DNA of 64,000 nucleotides from Paenibacillus taichungensis (GCF_013359905.1 NZ_JABMCC010000121.1:248001-312000); one strand, 5' to 3'; positions 8,687-18,596 are shown, counted from the first letter of the stretch. Made by a program: numbers and translations. Notes: generated by a model from the letters alone, not told the origin.

Positions 8687-10330
8687 ATGCGTGAATTTTC
8701 ATGGGGGAAACGATCAGTTAGAGCGGGAGTAGGCATTTTACTGATATGTACAGTTGGGTTGTCAGGATGTACACAGGTGACATCCTCAACAGAGAGCGTC
8801 CATCAGGCGGCGGCTTCTCTTCCCAAAGACGAATTGGTGCTGGCCGTTGGCACGGAACCGGAAGGTGGATTTGATCCCACTACAGGTTGGGGACAGTACG
8901 GTTCGCCGCTCTTTCAGAGCACTTTGCTGAAAAGGGATGCCAAGCTTCAACTGGTCAATGATCTGGCGACAGAGCATTCCGTCAGTGAAGATGGGCTGAC
9001 TTGGACCGTCACACTCCGGGATGATGTAAAGTTCTCTGATGGTGAGCCACTGACGGCCGAAGATGTCAGGTTTACATTTGAAACGGCTGCCAAGAGTGGT
9101 TCGGTCATTGATCTTACCAATATGGCTGATGTGGAAGCACCGGATACAACAACTGTCGTCTTTACATTGAAGTCGCCGCAGTCCACGTTTATCAGTCTTC
9201 TGACTACACTCGGTATTGTGCCTGAGCACGCCTATGGTCCTGATTATGCCGAGCATCCGGTTGGGTCTGGTCCATACAAGCTGGTGCAGTGGGATAAGGG
9301 TCAGCAGGCGATCGTCGAGGCTAACGAACAATATTACGGGAAAAAGTCCACATTCCAAAAACTGACGTTCCTCTATCTGGATGAGGATGCAGCCTTTGCA
9401 GCGGCGCAAGCCGGAACAGTCGATATTGCGGCTATCCCGGCGGCATTCAGCAAGCAGCAGGTAAGCGGCATGAAGCTGGAATCAGTGAAAACAGTCGATA
9501 ACCGGGGCATCATGTTCCCGATGCAACCCGCAGGGGCTAAGTCTGGTGACGGCCTGCCGGCAGGCAATGATGTTACATCCGATATCTCCATTCGAAAAGC
9601 GGTAAATGTCGCGATTGATCGCACTGCATTGGTGGAGGGGGTACTGGAGGGGCAAGGTCGTCCAGCCTACTCGGTCAGCGACGACCTGCCGTGGAGCAAT
9701 CCGGATTCTGTTTTTGCAGATGGGAATCCCGATGAAGCGAAGCAGATTCTGGCTGATGGCGGCTGGGTGGATACAGATGGTGATGGAATTGTAGAAAAGA
9801 ACGGCATAAAGGCCGAGTTCAATCTGATTTATTTTGCAGGGGATCTAACGAGACAATCTTTAGCGCTGGCTGCTGCGGATATGGTGGCCCAGGCAGGGAT
9901 CAAGGTCAATGTAGAGGGAAAGAGCAGGGAAGAGACGAAAAAGCTAGCCTATACTAATGCCGTATTATTTGGGTGGGGAAGTCATGATCCGCTTGAGACA
10001 TACAACCTCTACAGTAGTACCCATAAAGGGGAAGGTTACTACAACACTGGATTGTACAGTAACCCAACTGTGGACAACTGGATGCAACAAGCTCTCCAAG
10101 CGACAACGGAAGAAGAAGCACTGCCCTTCTGGCAGAAAGCGGAGTGGGATGGATCGACAGGATTTAGTTACCAAGGCGATGCGCCATGGGCATGGCTGGT
10201 GAACATTGATCATCTGTATTTGGTGAAGAGTGGTTTAAATATCGGTGAACAGCAGATCCATCCACATGGTCATGGGTGGCCTGTGACATCCAACCTGGAA
10301 GAATGGTCCTGGGAGGAAGAATTGAAATAG
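8687..10330 (+). CDS. nikA: Nickel ABC transporter substrate-binding lipoprotein
   Basis: A 547-residue solute-binding protein of the dipeptide/nickel (SBP_bac_5) family. A lipoprotein signal ends in the lipobox LSGC, so the protein is tethered to the outer face of the membrane. The family core is clear: PEGGFDPTTGWG, LVNDLATEHSVSEDGLTWTVTLRDDVKFSDGEPLTAEDV, and IRKAVNVAIDRTALVEGVLEGQGRPA. First gene of nikABCDE downstream of nikR, which makes nickel (possibly as a metallophore complex) the likely ligand; peptide binding is the alternative. GAGGGGGAAC precedes the ATG. Confidence 0.9.
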   Translation: MREFSWGKRSVRAGVGILLICTVGLSGCTQVTSSTESVHQAAASLPKDELVLAVGTEPEGGFDPTTGWGQYGSPLFQSTLLKRDAKLQLVNDLATEHSVSEDGLTWTVTLRDDVKFSDGEPLTAEDVRFTFETAAKSGSVIDLTNMADVEAPDTTTVVFTLKSPQSTFISLLTTLGIVPEHAYGPDYAEHPVGSGPYKLVQWDKGQQAIVEANEQYYGKKSTFQKLTFLYLDEDAAFAAAQAGTVDIAAIPAAFSKQQVSGMKLESVKTVDNRGIMFPMQPAGAKSGDGLPAGNDVTSDISIRKAVNVAIDRTALVEGVLEGQGRPAYSVSDDLPWSNPDSVFADGNPDEAKQILADGGWVDTDGDGIVEKNGIKAEFNLIYFAGDLTRQSLALAAADMVAQAGIKVNVEGKSREETKKLAYTNAVLFGWGSHDPLETYNLYSSTHKGEGYYNTGLYSNPTVDNWMQQALQATTEEEALPFWQKAEWDGSTGFSYQGDAPWAWLVNIDHLYLVKSGLNIGEQQIHPHGHGWPVTSNLEEWSWEEELK

Positions 10331-10371
10331 AAACGCTGCGGTAGCTTTAGCCTGAATTGGGGAGAGATTGG

Positions 10372-11367
10372 ATGGAGGACAGGATGGGATGGGCCAGATT
10401 TGTCGGATTTAAAATGCTGCGGCTGTTATCTTTGCTGGCAGGAGTCAGCGTGGTGTCTTTTATATTAATGCAGTTCTCTCCAGTGGACCCGGTGGAGGCT
10501 TACATTGGTGGAGATATGATCAGGGTGAGCGCAGAACAACGCAGTCTTATTGAAGAACGTTGGGGACTCAATGATTCACCCGTAGAACGGCTGTTTTCTT
10601 GGGGGCAGGCACTAGTTCAGGGCGATCTGGGAACATCGATGATCTATAGACAGCCAGTTGCGGACATCATCCAGGAACGATTCATGAATTCTGTCGCTCT
10701 TATGGCGGTGGCATGGGTGTTATCCGGTCTGATTGGATTCGGTCTGGGTGTCGCTGCTGCTATGAGGCGGGATTCGCGGCTGGATCGTCTGATCTGTTGG
10801 TACTGTTACACACTGGCTTCCACACCGGTATTCTGGATTGCGCTGTTACTGCTCATGGTATTCGGTGTATGGCTTGGCTGGCTGCCAATCGGACTTGGTG
10901 TACCTGCGGGCATGGCAGCAGATCAAGTGACATGGGGAGATCGGGCCATGCACATGATTCTTCCTGCGCTGACGTTGAGTCTGACGGGCGTAGCCGCTAT
11001 TGCCTTACATACCCGGCAGAAGCTCGTGGATGTGCTGGACTCCGATTATATTCTTTTTGCGAGGGCACGAGGTGAGAGAGGTGTTCAACTGTTTCGTCGT
11101 CATGGGTTCAGACATGTGGTACTGCCAGCTTTGACGCTGCAATTTGCTTCATTTAGTGAATTGTTCGGTGGAGCTGTGCTTGCGGAGCAAGTGTTTTCCT
11201 ATCCCGGATTGGGGCAAGCAACAGTCCAGGCTGGATTACGCGGTGATGTGCCGCTGCTGCTGGGACTTGTGCTGTGCAGTGCAATATTTGTGTTTACAGG
11301 CAATATGCTGGCCGATATTCTGTACCGTATCATTGATCCGCGCATGAAGGAGGAGGCTATAGGATGA
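10372..11367 (+). CDS. nikB: Nickel ABC transporter permease NikB
   Basis: About 331 residues with the membrane segments and the cytoplasmic EAA-like loop (FARARGERGVQLFRRHGFRHVVLPAL) of the DppB/NikB permeases. I chose the ATG at 10372, preceded by GGGGAG at about 6 bases; a TTG at 10357 and an ATG at 10384 are in frame alternatives. Downstream it overlaps nikC by ATGA, indicating translational coupling. Works with NikC as the membrane channel. Confidence 0.9.
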   Translation: MEDRMGWARFVGFKMLRLLSLLAGVSVVSFILMQFSPVDPVEAYIGGDMIRVSAEQRSLIEERWGLNDSPVERLFSWGQALVQGDLGTSMIYRQPVADIIQERFMNSVALMAVAWVLSGLIGFGLGVAAAMRRDSRLDRLICWYCYTLASTPVFWIALLLLMVFGVWLGWLPIGLGVPAGMAADQVTWGDRAMHMILPALTLSLTGVAAIALHTRQKLVDVLDSDYILFARARGERGVQLFRRHGFRHVVLPALTLQFASFSELFGGAVLAEQVFSYPGLGQATVQAGLRGDVPLLLGLVLCSAIFVFTGNMLADILYRIIDPRMKEEAIG

Positions 11368-12347
11368 AACAGACATTAGAACGTCCCTCCCGGCCTGCGG
11401 CTCAGACTGCACAGCATCTGAAAGTTAACTCTCCCAAAAGTGAGGCGGGGAACAAGAGAAATTGGAGGCCAGTACATCCACGTATTCATGGTGGGAAAGG
11501 TTATTCAGGTGGCGGTATTCCTCGTTTTCGTAATCCGCGCAAATGGGCGATAATCTGGGGTGGCCTAGGTGTGATCTGGATTGCCACCGTGTGGCTGACA
11601 GGCAGACTGCTTCCCGCAGAATCGACGCTGACCTCATTAATGGATCGGAATCTGGCTCCAGCCTGGGCACATCCTTTCGGTACGGATTGGCTAGGACGAG
11701 ATATGTTCTTGCGCACATTGAAAGGATTGGCAACGAGCATTCAGGTGGGATTACTGGCGGCTTGTGGCGGCGGACTTATCGCACTTTTGCTGGGTCTTGC
11801 AGCTGCTTCAGGGAAAGCTGTGGACCGGGTCATTTCATGGATCATAGACCTCTTTCTGAGTGTTCCCCACTTGGTGTCGCTGGTAATGCTAGCATTTGTG
11901 TTCGGTGGAGGGTTGCCTGAGGTGACGTTAGCCATTGCCCTGACTCATTGGCCGAATCTGGCCCGGATTGTAAGGGCAGAGATGATTCAGCTGAGATCAG
12001 CAGAGTATATTCACATCTCACGCAGATTGGGTCATTCGCGAATTCGTATTGCGGTGCAACACATGCTGCCTCATCTGATCCCGCAGCTATTCGTGGGAGT
12101 GCTGCTGATCTTCCCTCATGCCATTCTGCATGAGGCAGCGATTACGTTTCTGGGGCTGGGGCTGTCACCGCAGCAGCCAGCGATCGGTATTATTTTATCA
12201 GAGTCGATGAGATATTTGTCCGCAGGGATGTGGTGGCTGGCCTTTTTCCCAGGTCTCGCATTGTTGTTGGTTGTTCGTGCGTTTGATGTGTTGGGCGGTA
12301 GTCTGAAGACATTAACGGGAACCGGCAGTTCAAGGGAGGTGGTGTAG
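11364..12347 (+). CDS. nikC: Nickel ABC transporter permease NikC
   Basis: A 327-residue DppC/NikC-type permease. A hydrophilic N-terminal extension of about 60 residues precedes the first membrane segment; the motif FGTDWLGRDMFLRTLKGLATSIQVGLLAA and the loop LRSAEYIHISRRLGHSRIRIAVQHMLPHLIP are typical. The start overlaps the nikB stop; nikD begins two bases after its stop. Forms the translocation pore with NikB. Confidence 0.9.
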   Translation: MKQTLERPSRPAAQTAQHLKVNSPKSEAGNKRNWRPVHPRIHGGKGYSGGGIPRFRNPRKWAIIWGGLGVIWIATVWLTGRLLPAESTLTSLMDRNLAPAWAHPFGTDWLGRDMFLRTLKGLATSIQVGLLAACGGGLIALLLGLAAASGKAVDRVISWIIDLFLSVPHLVSLVMLAFVFGGGLPEVTLAIALTHWPNLARIVRAEMIQLRSAEYIHISRRLGHSRIRIAVQHMLPHLIPQLFVGVLLIFPHAILHEAAITFLGLGLSPQQPAIGIILSESMRYLSAGMWWLAFFPGLALLLVVRAFDVLGGSLKTLTGTGSSREVV

Positions 12348-12349
12348 AC

Positions 12350-13306
12350 ATGGCGCTTCTTGAAGTGGAGGAAGTATCGGTTTCGTTCCGGCGTGCTCGG
12401 GGATGGTTTGGGCACGAGGAGACCCAAGTTATTCAGGATCTGAATCTGTCTGTCAATGAAGGGGAGATTGTCGCCGTCGTAGGGGCAAGTGGATCAGGCA
12501 AAAGTGTGTTGGCGCAGGCAATCATGGGCATTCTTCCTGCCAATGCGACGATAGAAGGCCGGATTAGCTATGCAGGCGAACCCTTGACCATGGACCGGCA
12601 GCTTCATCTGCGTGGAGATAAAATGGTGTACATTCCCCAATCGGTCAGTTATTTGGATCCGTTGTTGAAGGTGGGCAGGCAGGTTCAACCTGTAAGCCAA
12701 AAGACAGGGCGTAAGCACCGATCGACGCTCCGATCCACGATGCAAAAGGCAGAGCAGGAACTGACGGGACGTTATGGATTGCCTCAGGGCACGTCGGGCA
12801 AATATCCGTTTGAGCTGTCAGGTGGCATGGCTCGGCGGGTGTTGATGGCAACGGCCACCTCCGGTGATCCGAAACTCATTATTGCAGATGAGCCCACACC
12901 TGGCATTCATCCCGAAGTGCTGGCTGAAACGATGAAGCAATTTCGACAACTGGCCAATGAAGGCGTAGGCATCCTTTGGATTACCCATGATATTACGACT
13001 GCTTTGACGGCAGCAGACCGCATATCCGTATTTTACGCAGGCTCCAATGTGGAGACGGCGCAGGTTTGTGATTTTACGGGAAAGGGCGAAAGATTAAGAC
13101 ATCCATACACGAAGGCGCTCTGGAATGCATTGCCGCAAAATGATTTTCAACATCTGTCTGGTACCCAGCCTGCAGCAGGTCGGCAGCAGGTAGAAGGATG
13201 CTCATTTGCACCACGCTGCATTGGAGCGACGATGGCTTGCACGAACGAACGTCCTGAGCTGCGCAAAGTTCGTGGTGGGGAAGTGAGGTGCGTTCATGCC
13301 ACTTGA
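12350..13306 (+). CDS. nikD: Nickel ABC transporter ATPase NikD
   Basis: A 318-residue ABC ATPase: Walker A GASGSGKS, signature LSGGMARRVLMA, Walker B LIIADEPTPGI, and a C-terminal Cys-containing oligopeptide-type tail (GCSFAPRCIGATMACT) seen in DppD/OppD/NikD proteins. GGAGGTGGTGTAGAC precedes the ATG. It overlaps nikE by 11 bases. Pairs with NikE to energise nickel import. Confidence 0.9.
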   Translation: MALLEVEEVSVSFRRARGWFGHEETQVIQDLNLSVNEGEIVAVVGASGSGKSVLAQAIMGILPANATIEGRISYAGEPLTMDRQLHLRGDKMVYIPQSVSYLDPLLKVGRQVQPVSQKTGRKHRSTLRSTMQKAEQELTGRYGLPQGTSGKYPFELSGGMARRVLMATATSGDPKLIIADEPTPGIHPEVLAETMKQFRQLANEGVGILWITHDITTALTAADRISVFYAGSNVETAQVCDFTGKGERLRHPYTKALWNALPQNDFQHLSGTQPAAGRQQVEGCSFAPRCIGATMACTNERPELRKVRGGEVRCVHAT

Positions 13307-13898
13307 AGCTAGAAAGACAGGGTATCGTTATGGTAAAGACGCTTGGGTACTTCAGGATATAAATATGAAAATACAGCAGGGGGAGGTCGTTGGCTTGTGG
13401 GGGCCCAGTGGGTGTGGAAAAACAAGTCTTGGGCGTATCCTTGCAGGGTATGTGGAACCGTTGGCAGGTCAAGTGCTGCTGGATGGGAAACCGCTGCCCA
13501 AAACCGGGGCCTGTCCGGTCCAACTTGTATTCCAGCATCCGGAGAAAGCGGTGAATCCACGCTGGCGAATGCGCCGTGTCTTGAAGGAAGCCATGATCGA
13601 GGATCAGGAGCTGCTCAATGACTTGGGTATCCAGACGAATTGGCTGGATCGAAGGCCCGGTGAGTTGTCAGGCGGAGAATTGCAACGATTCTGCGTTGCA
13701 CGTGCACTCGGCACAGCAACTCGTTACGTGATCGCTGATGAGATGACCACCATGCTGGATGCGATCACACAGGCACAGATCTGGCATACCGTGATGAATA
13801 TCGCGCGTCAGCGCAACCTGGGACTGTTGATCATCAGCCATGATCGGGAGTTACTGGACAGGTTATGCGATCGGATTGTGCAGATGCCAACTTCATAG
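13296..13898 (+). CDS. nikE: Nickel ABC transporter ATPase NikE
   Basis: A 200-residue ABC ATPase with Walker A GPSGCGKTS, signature LSGGELQRFCVARAL, Walker B YVIADEMTTMLDA and the H-loop ISHD. It is shorter than the usual 250-270 residues because it stops soon after the H-loop (LCDRIVQMPTS), lacking the oligopeptide C-terminal tail; the catalytic core is complete. GAGGTGCG precedes the ATG. Last gene of the nik operon, followed by a hairpin terminator. Confidence 0.87.
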   Translation: MPLEARKTGYRYGKDAWVLQDINMKIQQGEVVGLWGPSGCGKTSLGRILAGYVEPLAGQVLLDGKPLPKTGACPVQLVFQHPEKAVNPRWRMRRVLKEAMIEDQELLNDLGIQTNWLDRRPGELSGGELQRFCVARALGTATRYVIADEMTTMLDAITQAQIWHTVMNIARQRNLGLLIISHDRELLDRLCDRIVQMPTS

Positions 13899-13927
13899 CT
13901 TATGGTGTATAAACCGTTTTCCAATAT

Positions 13928-13997
13928 AAAAGGGGTGTCCGAGTAGTCCATCATGAACATGAATCATGGATTTGACTACAGGGACAGCCCCTTTTGC
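13928..13997 (+). terminator. Terminator of the nik operon (GGCTGTCC family)
   Basis: AAAAGGGGTGTCC (13928-13940) pairs with GGGACAGCCCCTTTT (13981-13995), with nested GTAGTC/GACTAC and TCCATNATG/CATGGA stems inside. The outer stem shares its core with the hairpins at 707 and 22182. Between here and 14118 further short inverted repeats occur (GAACTCAGCGC with GCGCGAGTT) but no gene. Confidence 0.82.
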
Positions 13998-14118
13998 AAT
14001 TTTACCGAACTCAGCGCTTAAATGAAACGAGCGCGAGTTATTAGACGAAATTCTAGTTTCGTTGTTGGAACGAATTGAAGACACCTTATGCCTGATTCGT
14101 TAGCGTCTTTAATTTACT

Positions 14119-15330
14119 TTAACGTATTTCAACTTTCTTGGTCGACAGCCTGCCCATTAGCACAGACAATCTGCGCATGGCTTCTTCCACTGTTGAACGT
14201 GGGCAGGCTACATTCATACGCATGAATCCTGTGCCTTCTGCTCCGAAGATACTTCCATCATTGAAGGCGAGTCCCGCTTCCTTGAGCAGCATCGTACACA
14301 GCTGCGCATGTGGAATATTCAACTTTCGGAAATCCATCCACAGCAGGTAAGTCGCTTCTGGAAGTCGGATTCCGACTTGCGGCATATGCTCTGCGACATA
14401 CTCCTGCACGTATTCCATATTTCCGCGGATATAGACAAGACAGTCATCCAGCCATTCTTCGGCACCGTTGTAGGCCGCTTCGGCTGCAACTGCTCCCAAC
14501 GTGGAGATGTTGGCAAGTCCCATCGTTTTCACGCCCTGCATGAATGATTCCCGCAGCTGGGCGTTTGGAATGATGATATTGGAGGTGCAGAGACCTGGAA
14601 TGTTGAACGTTTTGCTTGGAGCTGTACAGATGATGCTAAGATCAGCGACAGCTTCAGAAATAAGGGCCAACGGAGTATGCGCACCGCGTTGGTGTACCAG
14701 ATCGGCATGAATCTCATCCGAAACGATAATTACATTATATTGCACGCAAAGTGCAGTAAGGCTTTGAAGTTCTTCATGAGTCCATACCCGTCCAATCGGG
14801 TTGTGAGGACTGCACAGAATTAACATTTTGACCCGACCCGTCTTCAGGCAGGATTCCAGATGTTCCAAATCCATGGAGTAATGTCCATCGTTCTCTACCA
14901 ATGAATTGGTCATCAGTTCTCTGCCTTGACCACGTACCACATCATAGAAGGGTGCATACACCGGAGTCTGAATTACTACTGCATCTCCCGGTACGGTGAA
15001 CCGTTGTACAGCAATGCTGAGTGCAGGCACAATACCTGGGGTGAATACAACCCATTCATTGTTAATACTCCAGTTGTGACGGCGCTCCATCCATCCCGAT
15101 AGCGCAGCGTGATACGCATCTGTTCGCACCGTATAGCCAAAAATCCCATGTTCCATTCGAGTCTTCAGCGCTTGAATGACCGACGGCGGAGCGGCGAAAT
15201 CCATATCAGCAACCCACATGGGGAGTGCATCCGCAACGCCAAAGATCTCCTCAAGCGCATCCCATTTCTCTGATCCCGTGGAGAGCCGATTAATCGGCTC
15301 GTCAAATGTATGATTATTGTTCTTGCTCAT
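14119..15330 (-). CDS. patB: PatB/MalY-type cystathionine beta-lyase (fold-type I PLP enzyme)
   Basis: A 403-residue pyridoxal-phosphate enzyme. The PLP lysine lies in TAPSKTFNIPGL, the Asp/His region in VSDEIHADLVHQRGAHTPLA, and the family N-terminal motif LPMWVADMDFAAPPSV is present. Such enzymes cleave C-S bonds of cystathionine or cysteine conjugates; some also act as regulators (MalY). AAGGGGG lies 9 bases before the ATG. It is monocistronic on the minus strand, so the exact substrate is open. Confidence 0.88.
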   Translation of the reverse strand: MSKNNNHTFDEPINRLSTGSEKWDALEEIFGVADALPMWVADMDFAAPPSVIQALKTRMEHGIFGYTVRTDAYHAALSGWMERRHNWSINNEWVVFTPGIVPALSIAVQRFTVPGDAVVIQTPVYAPFYDVVRGQGRELMTNSLVENDGHYSMDLEHLESCLKTGRVKMLILCSPHNPIGRVWTHEELQSLTALCVQYNVIIVSDEIHADLVHQRGAHTPLALISEAVADLSIICTAPSKTFNIPGLCTSNIIIPNAQLRESFMQGVKTMGLANISTLGAVAAEAAYNGAEEWLDDCLVYIRGNMEYVQEYVAEHMPQVGIRLPEATYLLWMDFRKLNIPHAQLCTMLLKEAGLAFNDGSIFGAEGTGFMRMNVACPRSTVEEAMRRLSVLMGRLSTKKVEIR

Positions 15331-15682
15331 TGCTTAAATCCCCCTTGAAATCCGTTCCTTCGACTACAATCGACAGATTATTATCTAATAAATTTGGTGA
15401 TTTCGCAACTTGTAACCAGCAGATGGATTCCATTTTATATAGGGCTGCTTCCATGATTTTGTTCATGCAATAACAATGATTCGAGTGTGCGTATGGACAG
15501 TGAAGCAGTAACTGTCCCATATCCAAACATCCAAACAGTAAAAGCCACCAGAGAAGGTCAGGATATGACCGATTCTACTGGTGGTTTTTTTGCTGATCCT
15601 GAATTCTTCTCGCGCAGGCAGACATGAAGAGCAGGAGGAAGAATATTTATTTTTATTTCATAAATGTGATCTTATGATGGCG
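15331..15682. other. Intergenic region between patB and the S9 peptidase
   Basis: About 350 bases with the terminator at 15541-15591 and otherwise no gene I can support; a 70-codon minus-strand frame here overlaps the patB start and has no recognisable product. Confidence 0.5.
15541..15591 (-). terminator. Bidirectional terminator downstream of the S9 peptidase
   Basis: CCACCAG (15545-15551) pairs with CTGGTGG (15578-15584), with an inner GGTCA/TGACC stem. T runs follow on both strands; the minus-strand reading ends the peptidase transcript. Confidence 0.8.
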
Positions 15683-17683
15683 TTACAAGTGCTCGTTAAA
15701 CCATCCGGCAATATGCTCCAGACGACGTACCCTTAAGTGCGGGTGACCTCCACGGGACAGCTCGTGATTGGCTCCCGGGAAACGAACGAACCGAGTGGTC
15801 TGTTTGCGCCGCTTCAAGGCAACATACAGTTGTTCAGCCTGTTCAATCGGACAACGCAGATCCTGCTCACCATGCAAAATCAGCAGCGGCGTGCTGACAT
15901 TACCCACATATGCAAGCGGGGAGTGTTTCCATAACTTCTCGGTGTCATCCCATGCATTACCGCCAATCTGGTCTTCCGTGAAAAAGAATCCAATATCACT
16001 GACTCCGTAGAACGAGAGCCAGTTAGAGATGGAACGCTGAGTGACGGCTGCCTTGAAACGGTCAGTATGTCCAACGATCCAGTTGGTCATGAAGCCACCA
16101 TAGCTGCCGCCAGTGACGCCCAGACGGGACTCGTCGATAAACGAATATCGGGACAACGCATAATCCATGGCTTCCATCAGATCACGATAATCCCCGCCGC
16201 CATAGTCACCCCGGCAGGCATTCACGAATTGCTGCCCGTATCCGAGCCCACCTCTTGGATTGATATATACAACAGCATAGCCCTGTGCTGCGAGGATCTG
16301 GAACTCATGCATAAACGTAAAGCCATACATCATATGTGGACCGCCATGAATCTCAAGGATGGTTGGGACTTTGACCCCTTCCACCATGCCAGCCGGTTTG
16401 AGCATCCAGCCTTGCAGTCGCAGGCCATCAGAGGAATCGAACCAGAAGGTCTCCGGTGTGCTAAGTTGGATTTCTTCATCCAGTTGAGGATTGCTATGGG
16501 TCAATTGTATAGGCTCGGCCCCAACTTCATCAGGTTGGGTATACAGAAAGAGATCACCAGGATGAAGTACGTCTGCTACGCCTGCCACAATCTGTCCATT
16601 TTCCAGCATAGCAAATTGATAGAACTCTTTCTCGTCCGGCAAGATGTATTCGGCATGACTGCCGTCCCGTGCAAATCGGGCAATCCGGACGCTACCTTCA
16701 ATAGTAGCAAGACAGAGAATGGATAAACCATCACGACTGAATACCGCGCCCGTATTAATCAGGTGTGAACGCATATCACCAACGAGGCTGTGATTGATCT
16801 GGACATCCCAATCCTTGCTCAGACATACGGGTTGGCCGCCTGAGATCGGAAGGGTATAGAGCTTGACCAACGTAGCATTTCCATAGGAGCGGTCGCTGGC
16901 AAGCAGTGCAAGGGATTGTCCATCAGGTGCGTACGTCAGCCGGCCGAAAGAGTATCCTTCCGGGGTCAACTGCTGCACGTCAGATCCGTCAGCCTTGGCG
17001 CGATACACATGGTTCGTCAGGGTGTAATCGTTATGCTCCTCGCCCTCTTCCGGAAACTGAGCGATCCAGGCAATGGACTCTCCATCCGGCGACCACGCAT
17101 AATCCCCAACGTCATAATAGCCTGTAGTTACAGGAATCGCTTCTCCGCCTTCAGTTGGAACACGGAAGAGATGGGTTCGTCGCCCGTTCCACAGTCCACC
17201 GCTGTCAGATTTCATTCGAATTCGATCCACGACAAGTTCTTGCGGCATTTTTTTATCTATGTCTTCCGTTTCATCTTCGTCTTTTTCACTCATGTCCACA
17301 GATGACTTAACAAGCAAATTGAGCCCATCTGGTGACCAGAGCAGGGAGCTGACGCCATGCTTCAAATGACTGATTTGTTGTGCTTCTCCACCATCTGAGG
17401 CGATCAGCCACACTTGTGTTTTGCCTTCATGCTCTCGTAAAAAAGCAAGCTGTGAACCATCCGGCGACCAAGCAGGAGCGTGATCCTTATCCCCAGATGT
17501 GAAAGGTCTTTCCTTCTGGTTCTCCAGGTTAAGGAGTCTCAGGTGAGAAGAATAACCGTCTCGTGCTTCATTTGTTTTCCGACTTACATATACCAATTGT
17601 CCGCCCTGAGGAGACGGAGTTGGATCATTAACCCATGTAATTTGAAAAAGATCTTCCGATGTTATGCCGCGCAGACTCTTCAT
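15683..17683 (-). CDS. S9-family prolyl oligopeptidase / acylaminoacyl-peptidase-like enzyme
   Basis: About 666 residues: an N-terminal seven-bladed beta-propeller with TolB-like WSPDG repeats (residues about 40-390) and a C-terminal alpha/beta-hydrolase. The catalytic Ser is in GGSYGGFMTNW, the Asp in HGEQDLRCP and the His in GANHELSR. Such enzymes cleave short peptides, often cytoplasmic. I placed the start at the ATG encoding MKSLRG, with GGGAGG 7 bases upstream; an in-frame GTG 18 bases earlier lacks a site. Downstream terminator at 15541-15591. Confidence 0.92.
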   Translation of the reverse strand: MKSLRGITSEDLFQITWVNDPTPSPQGGQLVYVSRKTNEARDGYSSHLRLLNLENQKERPFTSGDKDHAPAWSPDGSQLAFLREHEGKTQVWLIASDGGEAQQISHLKHGVSSLLWSPDGLNLLVKSSVDMSEKDEDETEDIDKKMPQELVVDRIRMKSDSGGLWNGRRTHLFRVPTEGGEAIPVTTGYYDVGDYAWSPDGESIAWIAQFPEEGEEHNDYTLTNHVYRAKADGSDVQQLTPEGYSFGRLTYAPDGQSLALLASDRSYGNATLVKLYTLPISGGQPVCLSKDWDVQINHSLVGDMRSHLINTGAVFSRDGLSILCLATIEGSVRIARFARDGSHAEYILPDEKEFYQFAMLENGQIVAGVADVLHPGDLFLYTQPDEVGAEPIQLTHSNPQLDEEIQLSTPETFWFDSSDGLRLQGWMLKPAGMVEGVKVPTILEIHGGPHMMYGFTFMHEFQILAAQGYAVVYINPRGGLGYGQQFVNACRGDYGGGDYRDLMEAMDYALSRYSFIDESRLGVTGGSYGGFMTNWIVGHTDRFKAAVTQRSISNWLSFYGVSDIGFFFTEDQIGGNAWDDTEKLWKHSPLAYVGNVSTPLLILHGEQDLRCPIEQAEQLYVALKRRKQTTRFVRFPGANHELSRGGHPHLRVRRLEHIAGWFNEHL

Positions 17684-17701
17684 TGTTTGTCCTCCCACCA
17701 C

Positions 17702-18026
17702 GATTCAGATTGTTTTAATTTCCTAACCTTTCCATTTATATTAACGGAAAGCATGAGGCAGGACAACACGATTCTAACGAACGTACTCCTATTTCTTAAC
17801 AATATCGCCTGTGCCCGAAAGGAATTATTGGAAGCATGACGAATCCTAATGTTGAATAGTCATGAAATAGACGAAAAGCTGTCTGAAAATGATGTTTAAT
17901 GTCAGTTGAATATGTTTAATGAACAATGCTATTTAAGTATATTTGGTCATCCAGCTCATTTAATGAGCTGTACCCCTTTTATATAGATCATTCTTGTCTC
18001 AGTCACCATGAAGGAGGAGCATCACT
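17702..18026. other. Divergent intergenic region with a perfect 19-bp palindrome
   Basis: About 325 bases without a gene. It contains CAGCTCATTTAATGAGCTG at 17952-17970, a 9-1-9 perfect palindrome 57 bases before the 18027 start, followed by an AT-rich stretch. An operator is plausible; nothing else recognised. Confidence 0.5.
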
Positions 18027-18596
18027 TTGTCCACATCCTATGATCAACAGCACGTGGAATACCCGAGCCGGAAACGAATGGCATGGCTTACAGTAGGGGC
18101 GGCACTTTTTGTAGCAGCCGGATTTTTTTTGATGTTTGATGATTCTTCAGCCAAGGGATCTGCCATTTCTTCCGTTATAGGCTTGTTCTCCATTTTATTT
18201 TTTGGGCTTTGTCTCTGCTACAGCCTGGTGAAGATGATTAAGAAGGAACCTTCCTTTGTTGTCGATGAGCATGGGTTTGTGGATTCATCTTCTTACACAT
18301 CAGGAGGGTTAATTGCCTGGAAAGATGTTGAGAATATTTTTATGTATGAATTCATGGGACAGAAGATGATTGGGGTTAAATTGTGGGACGAGAAAGCGTT
18401 TCTGGATCGTCAGAATGGGATGAAGCGCAAATTAATGACGGTAAATAGCAGCATGGTCGATGCTACGGTAAGCATTGCCCAGAGCAGCCTCACGTTACCA
18501 CTGGATCAGTTGTATATCATGATGGTGGAGCGTTGGAAGCGATCGAATGAAAGGGCGAGTGAAGGGAGTAGCTTTGATCTGTTTAATAATCAATAG
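18027..18596 (+). CDS. STM3941-family membrane protein
   Basis: A 189-residue protein with two N-terminal membrane segments (MAWLTVGAALFVAAGFFLMF and SSVIGLFSILFFGLCLCYSLV) followed by a PH-like cytoplasmic domain. The stretch FVVDEHGFVDSSSYTSGGLI, WKDVENIFMYEFMGQK and LWDEKAF resembles STM3941-family proteins of unknown function. TTG start, chosen because AAGGAGGAG sits 8 bases upstream. Followed after 37 bases by an aldo/keto reductase gene, possibly in one transcript. Confidence 0.72.
   Translation: MSTSYDQQHVEYPSRKRMAWLTVGAALFVAAGFFLMFDDSSAKGSAISSVIGLFSILFFGLCLCYSLVKMIKKEPSFVVDEHGFVDSSSYTSGGLIAWKDVENIFMYEFMGQKMIGVKLWDEKAFLDRQNGMKRKLMTVNSSMVDATVSIAQSSLTLPLDQLYIMMVERWKRSNERASEGSSFDLFNNQ

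Noticed and set aside
13296..13898. Truncated nikE pseudogene
   Set aside because: Shorter than usual but Walker A, signature, Walker B and H-loop are all intact and the start is well placed, so it is kept as functional.
15314..15526. 70-codon minus-strand frame upstream of patB
   Set aside because: Overlaps the patB start and ribosome site, and resembles no known protein.
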